Assembly: GCA_030435675.1 (NCBI GenBank)
Contig: CM059624.1
Coordinates: forward strand, 8,890,769 to 8,954,768
Source of the DNA: Steinernema hermaphroditum
Lineage: Eukaryota > Nematoda > Chromadorea > Rhabditida > Steinernematidae
Length of the DNA stretch: 64,000 nt
Direction of reading: 5' to 3'
Shown: one piece after another, positions 58,425 to 64,000 of the stretch
Position numbering within the stretch: the first letter of the stretch is position 1
Layout: each line of letters starts with the position of its first letter
Position numbers and translations under genes: made by a program
The notes under the pieces: generated by a model
Databases searched by the model: none
The model's input: the letters and a program-made list of their open reading frames with translations, nothing else
What the model was told of the DNA's origin: nothing

Positions 58425-59930
58425 ATGGTCAAAGCGGACGTTTCCAGCACACTTGCGGCATATTCACGTCGATCCACGTCTTCTCTGTCGGCGTCGCATC
58501 GAATCGATTCGAACTATGTGCCACCCAGCGTCTTGGATACAAAGGCCGTTGTCGTGATTGAGCTAGGCTCTCGGTACACGAGGATCGGCTTTGCGGGGGA
58601 ATTCTACCCGCGAGAGATAGTACGTAGTGAAGTAGTTGATCCACATGACGATGTCGTCCGACCCGTTTTTGAAGATGACCGCACGCATGAGCAAAACCAC
58701 AGGCTGCTCCATCTTTTTTTCCGGAAAATATTTTTTAAGTAAGTGTTCTCTGTGTATGCATTCTGATATCACTTGTTTAGGTATGTTCTCTGCTCCGTGA
58801 AAGAAAGACGGATGCTGATAGTTGAAAGCCTGTTGACATCGACGAAGAAACGTCATCAAATTGCTGCCGTACTTTTCGAAACGCCCACTTTCGGTCCTCC
58901 GGCGATTTTGTTTGCCCCTTCCCACTTGCTGTACACCGTTCCTTTCAGCGTGAACACTGCTTTAGTCGTCGATGTGGGGTTCTCGGAAACAGTGCTCGTT
59001 CCGGTCAGTTTTTATCTACTGGAACGAACTATCCTAGCATTCTGTAGGTTTTCGAAGGAGTGACAATGATCAATAACTATGAATGTTCTCCTGTGTGCAG
59101 TCGGCTACTTGAAAAACAAATAGCTTCTTTGCTGAAAAAGCACGGCTCTATAGAGTTGGAGAATGGCGAAAAACGTGAAGTCACCGATGACGACATAAAC
59201 GAAATGAAACGACATAACATAATTGAGGATATCGCTGTGAGGGTATGCTTTGCCACAAAGCTTAAACGAGGACGGAAAATTCAAGAGGGTATGGTATGCC
59301 TCGGCTTCCTATAAACTTTTTGTAACTACTTTAGATAACACTGATTTTGAATTTGCTGTGACAAGCCGCGTTGGATTAGGCCGTGACACTATCATTATTC
59401 CGGGAATCATACGGTAATGTGTTGCGATGTGATTAATTCAGTTATTCGTTGTAGGGAGGGAGCGGGAGAGGTGTTTTTCAAGCCATCCTACTGTGATGAT
59501 GACCGATCAGTGCCTGAATTGATTATCGATTGTCTTTTAAAGGTAATCTGTTAATGCTGTTTCGAAGTCACAAAATTCTTTGCAGCTTCCGATCGATATG
59601 AGGCGCTCGATGATTTCGAATTTGACAGTTGTTGGAGGAGCCGCTCGCATGACTGGATTCTTGGTGAGATTAAAAGCCGAACTTACATGGCATTTGCAAG
59701 AAAACGCTCGCTACAACATGCTACAAAAGCTACGAGAATCTATGAAATTCTACGTCCACCGAGAAGCGCCCGTGGAATTGTACGGTGCCTGGCTGGGCGG
59801 ATCCCTCATAGGTTCACTGGACATTATGCAGTACCGATCAACTACGCGCGATGAATGGATGAACACGAAAACGCTGCCGGATTGGACTGAAAAGATCGAC
59901 TCCTACCTGAAGGCACAAAAAGAAAATTAG
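58425..59930 (+). CDS. ACTR10: Actin-related protein 10 (dynactin pointed-end subunit)
   Basis: ACTR10 (Arp11; C. elegans arp-11) caps the pointed end of the dynactin mini-filament together with p62, p25 and p27. Six exons: 58425-58738, 58781-59003, 59048-59288, 59335-59413, 59455-59542 and 59586-59930. Actin-fold signatures: AVVVIELGSRYTRIGFAGE (phosphate 1), RRMLIVESLLTSTKKR, ILFAPSHLLYTVPFSVNTAL, VVDVGFSETVLVPVFEG (phosphate 2), NIIEDIAVRVCFATKLKRG, and ISNLTVVGGAARMTGFLVRL (adenosine loop), then LYGAWLGGSLIGSL. APSHL and VRVCFATKLKRG are typical of ACTR10 among Arps. The first 40 residues are variable. The start is the first available ATG but lies 12 bp from a possible divergent gene. Confidence 0.92.
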
Positions 59931-60113
59931 CTTCAAGATGGCCGCTGACCTCCATGAGCTTACGTAAGATTTGTGTATTCCGAGTACGGTAAGTGTGTAA
60001 TAAATTATTGCAAGGTGACAGCGGTTTCAAGCATTTTATACACATTGAGGGAATTCTTTGCCTTTCAGCATGCGGTTACCTCGATGATGACTCAGCCAGA
60101 CTCAGTTGTAGAT
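59931..60113. other. Convergent 3' flanks of ACTR10 and membrane-protein gene
   Basis: Short spacer between two convergent stop codons. AATAAATT at about 59999 is a likely polyadenylation signal for ACTR10. No gene seen. Confidence 0.5.
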
Positions 60114-61224
60114 TTAAGAACGAAGGTCTTTTCCATTATGCTTTTGATTAGTTGGAGTCGAACTGGCGCCTGGAGCTGAGGGAAAAGTAGAGATGAAGAT
60201 CGATTCTTTCTGCACAGTTTCGATGGGACGAGGAGGAGTTTGCGGAGGCGATAACGCTCCTCGAGGGTAGGGGTCCACCGTGGGGCGTCGACTTGCTTTA
60301 CAGAAGGATGCGTGGAAGCAGCAGATCGATATAAATGCGACCTATTAAGGGATTCTTCTGTGACAGAAGGAGGCTCAGACCAAAGAGACGATGAGGAGAG
60401 CGCCAAGGAGGGTCGCAACCACTACCGTAGTCTTCCATGCCGACCAAGTCGGCTCCGCCGCGTCGACCGCTTCTTCGCTGTCCGCCCGTGGCAGTGAACT
60501 CTCTGTGCTGCGTGTGGGCGAATCTTCATTCGACACATCCCAAATGAAGCAGAGCGGTCGTCCGTTGGCTTCTAGCGTATAGCTCGACTCCGACAACTCG
60601 TAGTCTGTGTTCGCGTAGTGATCTGTGTCCAAGCTGAGGAGGGCTACAGGGTCTTCGCATACCTTCGAACGCATCGGAAGTGAACTCGAAAAGGGGCATT
60701 GAGGCGCTGCATCGGCCCTGGGCCGACGCGCAGAAGAAGGAACCGATCGAGGGCGCCATTTCGTACTCCGGAAATCTCCACTCTTCGCCCTCGCGCACCA
60801 TGACGTAACTCTCTGAAAGTGCTATGAACGATGGCCACCCCGCTAATACTACCGAAGGAGTTGTTCATAAGCCTGAGGGCGTTGATCTTCACGGTGCACT
60901 CGGAAATGCATTCTTTTGATGGTGCAGAGAGAAATCGCCCTTCCAGTGGATAGAAGAGGTCGAATCCTTCGAGCTGACTCTTCGCCGAGAGAACATGGGA
61001 AATCCTCCCTTTGGTCGAGAAGGTCCGCCTCGGTTTAGAGACAAACTGGTTAACCAGAATGAGGTCCGACGGTCGAGCTGAACCGATGATCGTCTTTGGA
61101 AACCCCTGATGAGCCTACGCAAGCTGCAGTTCGCAGACGCCACTGACGGCAGAAGAAAGGACGAATGAAGCAGCAGGGCTGGTATCGAGAACATATTCCA
61201 GAAGACAATCGACTGGGATATCAT
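60114..61224 (-). CDS. Unrecognised type I membrane protein
   Basis: The protein starts with a signal peptide (MFSIPALLLHSSFLLPSVAS within the first 35 residues). It continues with an ectodomain containing a few cysteines (KECISECTVKINALRLMNNS; SFFCASAQGRCSASMPLFEF; NGRPLCFIWDVSNED). One membrane segment follows (TTVVVATLLGALLIVSL then VAFISICCF), and then a Pro-rich cytoplasmic tail (PPQTPPRPIETVQKES) ending in KDLRS. Splices I infer: after NCSL, after NNSF (intron with GTAGTATT), after DAFE (40 nt) and within the membrane segment (39 nt); the last one adds the tail and moves the stop to 60114. I do not recognise the family. The layout fits a nematode surface receptor or adhesion-like protein, with PPxTPPRP as a possible SH3 ligand. 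Confidence 0.6.
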
Positions 61225-61613
61225 GGCGAAACGGGTAGCAACGCAGCGTCGCTAGGTGATTCGCTCCCCCAGTGACGCATGAACGAATTTATAAATCATA
61301 AATTTATCCGTAACGCTGTGATCTATGCTTAAACTATAAAACATCGCACAAATATGCCAAAATAAGGACATGACACTAGCTTCCGTAAATAAAGAACTAT
61401 ATTTAGATCTCTTTGACGGCGCAAAAGTCGCCGTTATCACAATGATGGAACCAGAACTGTCGATACATTCTAAATATATTGGTGAAAGTAAAAAGATGAC
61501 GGAAAATTACAAGAATTTCACATGACAACGACAATCAGACTACGCGAAGAGAGTGAAGACATATAAGGAAGACCTCAGATCCGAAGTGAAGTCGATGTAA
61601 AGCAAGGGGAAAT
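61225..61613. other. Spacer between TFIIA and membrane-protein genes
   Basis: This 390-bp AT-rich spacer lies between two minus-strand genes. It would hold the TFIIA 3' UTR and the upstream region of the next gene. Nothing further recognised. Confidence 0.45.
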
Positions 61614-63457
61614 TTACCACTCAGCTTCGCCAGAGCACTTGGAGAAAACATAGTCTTTTCCGTGAATCTGCATAACACCGTCCTTGAGGCTGAACTTCCA
61701 CTTCTGACGAGCCCGGTGAACTTTCTCGAACTGGCACATAACAACATCGTCCGCATCGAACAATGTCTCCAAATCTTCGTCGTCACTCTGATCATCGTCG
61801 GAATTCAGCGGTTCCTCTTCTCGCACCTCAAATATAGCATGTGAGCATTAGGATCACAAAGTCAATCAAGATACCTGCTCATCACCCTCTTCTCCTCCTT
61901 CATCAATCTTATTCACGAAAGTTTGAAGGGGGTCCTCTTCCTCTTCGTCTTCGGATGAGCTGTCAGTCATTCCACCACCGCCACCGTCCAACTGAGTCAC
62001 AAGCATCTTCGACATTTTCTCGGCCAGCTTCTTCATCTGACCTGAAATTTAAGAGTGATGTAAACTCCAAATTCTTTGGCACTCACGTTTGTTCAGTTTT
62101 ACATATTTCACATCCTTCGCTTCAATTACAATTCCGCTGGAAGAGGATGGATCATCTGCTCCTTCACCATCCAACTGAACTGCCCCGTCCAGCTGATGAA
62201 CCGTAGTGGTATCAAGAGGCCGACTAGAACCTGACTGCGTCACTGGAGCCCGTATATTTGGATTCGAGTTCATCAACGGAGTACCATTTGCCGAAACTGG
62301 TAGATAAACAGGTTGAGTGCCAGGCTGATTGCCTGAACAAAACATCTGTATGCATTCAAGCAGAAGACACACATACTGAAGAAGAAAGGCTGAAGTCGAG
62401 GTTGACCCACTCCTTGCTGACCTCCTGGCAATGGATATGACATCTGAGGCAACAGCGCTTGTGCTTGGCCTGCGGATATACTGATAGGCCCTCCTTGACC
62501 ACCAAGCTGAGCGGGGAACACTGCGCCTGCCGGAAGACGAGGAACTGCACCAAGAGTCTGTGGGCCCAAAGGTTGGCCTTGTTGAGATACAACGATGAAC
62601 TGTTGTCCTCCTTGAGCAATATGCCTGGCGCCCTCCGGAAGTGGCTGTTGCTGAAACATCAGATATTACTTGTAATCGTAAATTTGTAAACAAAGGACAA
62701 TGGAAAGGGTAAAACGCTCAAAAACCAAGCCATGTTAGTGAGACGGTTAAGCGAAAAACACAGGTAAGTTCCTCAAATCCTTAAAATGCAACAATACCCC
62801 TTGCTGGGCGATTCGCGCCACACTTTGACCTTGAAGAGGTACGCGAATAATTTGTCGCATCTGCTGATGCGATCCGTTCCCTTCATTAGGTTGTTGTGAC
62901 AACGACGTAATAGAAGAATTCACCACTTGACCCTGTGGTCGCTGACACTGTGCGGGTCTTTCAATAGAAGCAGCCGAATCAGAGGGCTCCTCAAAAATTA
63001 TTCACACGTGAAAAGTATTCGGGCATGTGGCCAAAATAGATAGTCACTCGAAATAAAGTAGAATCTTACCTGTACACGCATGAAAGTAGGGGGCTCCCGA
63101 GGTGGAGGATTCCAGGGACCTCCAATTTTGAAAGTGGGTGGTGGAAGCACAGGCTGCGTGTCAGGTGTTCTCAATTGTCGTGTTCCTTCCATATCAACGC
63201 ACCCGCTGGCATTCACCTTATCCTCCCATTCCTGAACAAGTGATAAGGAAAGTCATAAATGAGTCCCAAAAATCCACTCACCTTCTTCAGCTGGTGAAGA
63301 ACATCAATATCAATGTTTTCATCCAAAAACGCTTCCTTGACCTGGCTAATTACATCGGATATCACAGCCTTATAAATGTCCTCCTAGAATGCAAACGTCG
63401 CTCAAATACCGGAATAAAAACACTCACAATTGTGTGTCCAGAAGTTTGTTGTGCCAT
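61614..63457 (-). CDS. GTF2A1: Transcription factor IIA large (alpha/beta) subunit
   Basis: TFIIA stabilises TBP on promoters; the large subunit supplies the N-terminal four-helix bundle and the C-terminal beta barrel. The start MAQQTSGHTI is followed after an intron by YKAVISDVISQVKEAFLDEN and IDIDVLHQLKKEWEDKV, the N-terminal helices. The middle is Gln/Pro/Gly-rich (GQSVARIAQQG, PQMSYPLPGGQQGVGQPRL). The acidic block EEEEDP precedes the C-terminal domain: REEEPLNSDDDQSDDEDLET, then CQFEKVHRARQKWKFSLKDG and the last residues YVFSKCSGEAEW. Both terminal domains are complete, so processing into alpha and beta is possible, but no cleavage site was identified. The ATG lies about 18 nt after a CCCTTCAG acceptor. 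Confidence 0.93.
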
Positions 63458-63606
63458 GGTTCATACAAGACGAACCTGAAGGGATTTCCCATTAGTGTTT
63501 AGAATCATGAATGCACGAATTTGCATAATCCGAGAATGCACTTAGCGACCACGTACAAAAGAGTGCAAAAGTGCAGAAGGTCATGTACTTTTTGAAGTGC
63601 TCGAAC

Positions 63607-63898
63607 TCAGATATTTACCCTTGCAATAAAGAGGTTCTTGCGAAAGAACTGAAAGTGCAGCACGTTACGACACAGAACAACCTGACGTTTGGATCCTAAA
63701 CGAAGATCTGTCAGAAAATTCTTTTTCAGTCCAGCGAACTTCGAAAACAGTGGAAAAAAACGCACACTTTCTTTTTCTGCCTGCTCGGCACCAATCACAA
63801 GCGCATCTAACGCCTTCGTATTCAACTCTAGCGACTTCTGTAAAAGAGGCGCTGTAACCTGTCCAATCCTCCGGATGGTCTCCGTTCGATCTGCTCAT
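63607..63898 (-). CDS. Unassigned coding fragment at the window edge
   Basis: On the minus strand an open stretch reads SLELNTKALDALVIGAEQAE then KESVRFFPLFSKFAGLKKNF. It has coding-like composition but belongs to no family I know. An alternative frame opens with MSRSNGDHPEDWTGYSASFT at 63898. The two could be joined only by an impossibly short intron (about 21 nt), so the true exon structure is unclear. The gene may extend past 64000. It lies about 150 bp upstream of TFIIA on the same strand, which would fit an operon. Confidence 0.3.
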
Positions 63899-64000
63899 CT
63901 AATGTCCAGCCAAAAACTTTCCAGTTCTTATTTGAGAGACTTCACATCGTCACCATACACTACATAACGACACAAAGCGGTACTCTTCGCATTAACGTAA

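Overview
The window is nuclear DNA of a nematode; I cannot name the lineage. The evidence is as follows. Introns are very short (about 40 to 50 nt) with TTTCAG-type acceptors. Many genes have a TTTCAG-type acceptor just upstream of the start codon with no visible donor, as expected for spliced-leader addition. Two genes encode secreted proteins with the MIG-18-like fibronectin type I module that I know only from nematodes.

Layout. 1-8535: a satellite array (basic unit about 114 bp, longer variant about 130 bp). 9.2-37.9 kb: a gene-dense segment with ATG9 (+), a PACS sorting adaptor (+), a MAP4K3-type kinase with CNH domain (-), a MIG-18-like secreted protein (-), a TAK1-type kinase (-), UBE2K (+), EEA1 (-), a PAR-type bZIP factor (-), a second MIG-18-like protein (+) and a ZNHIT6/BCD1 snoRNP factor (-). 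38.0-45.7 kb: a nest of palindromic and foldback elements, MITEs and an internally deleted mariner. 45.8-46.8 kb: an SPT3 (SAGA subunit) gene whose 3' end is occupied by a young LTR retrotransposon (46800-54508). 54.8-64 kb: a TASOR-like (DUF3715 pseudo-PARP) gene (-), a candidate tail-anchored protein (-), ACTR10 (+), an unrecognised type I membrane protein (-), TFIIA alpha/beta (-) and a fragment at the edge.

Themes. Several genes concern membrane traffic and autophagy (ATG9, PACS, EEA1, ACTR10 of dynactin) or stress kinase signalling (MAP4K3-like and TAK1-like, both upstream of JNK/p38 in animals). No operon of related function is evident, although several neighbours share strand and close spacing.

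Most noteworthy: (1) a 769-bp PIF/Harbinger-like foldback element sits exactly in the 3' splice site of a 43-nt TAK1 intron, and its TAA duplication restores the acceptor; (2) the LTR element has long open gag/env-like and integrase reading frames but no recognisable protease, reverse transcriptase or RNase H; (3) a TASOR-like gene occurs in a nematode and lies directly beside that retroelement; (4) a 'Russian doll' palindrome cluster spans 39.4-43.6 kb. Exon boundaries were read by eye from splice motifs and protein similarity; none was checked by alignment or RNA data.
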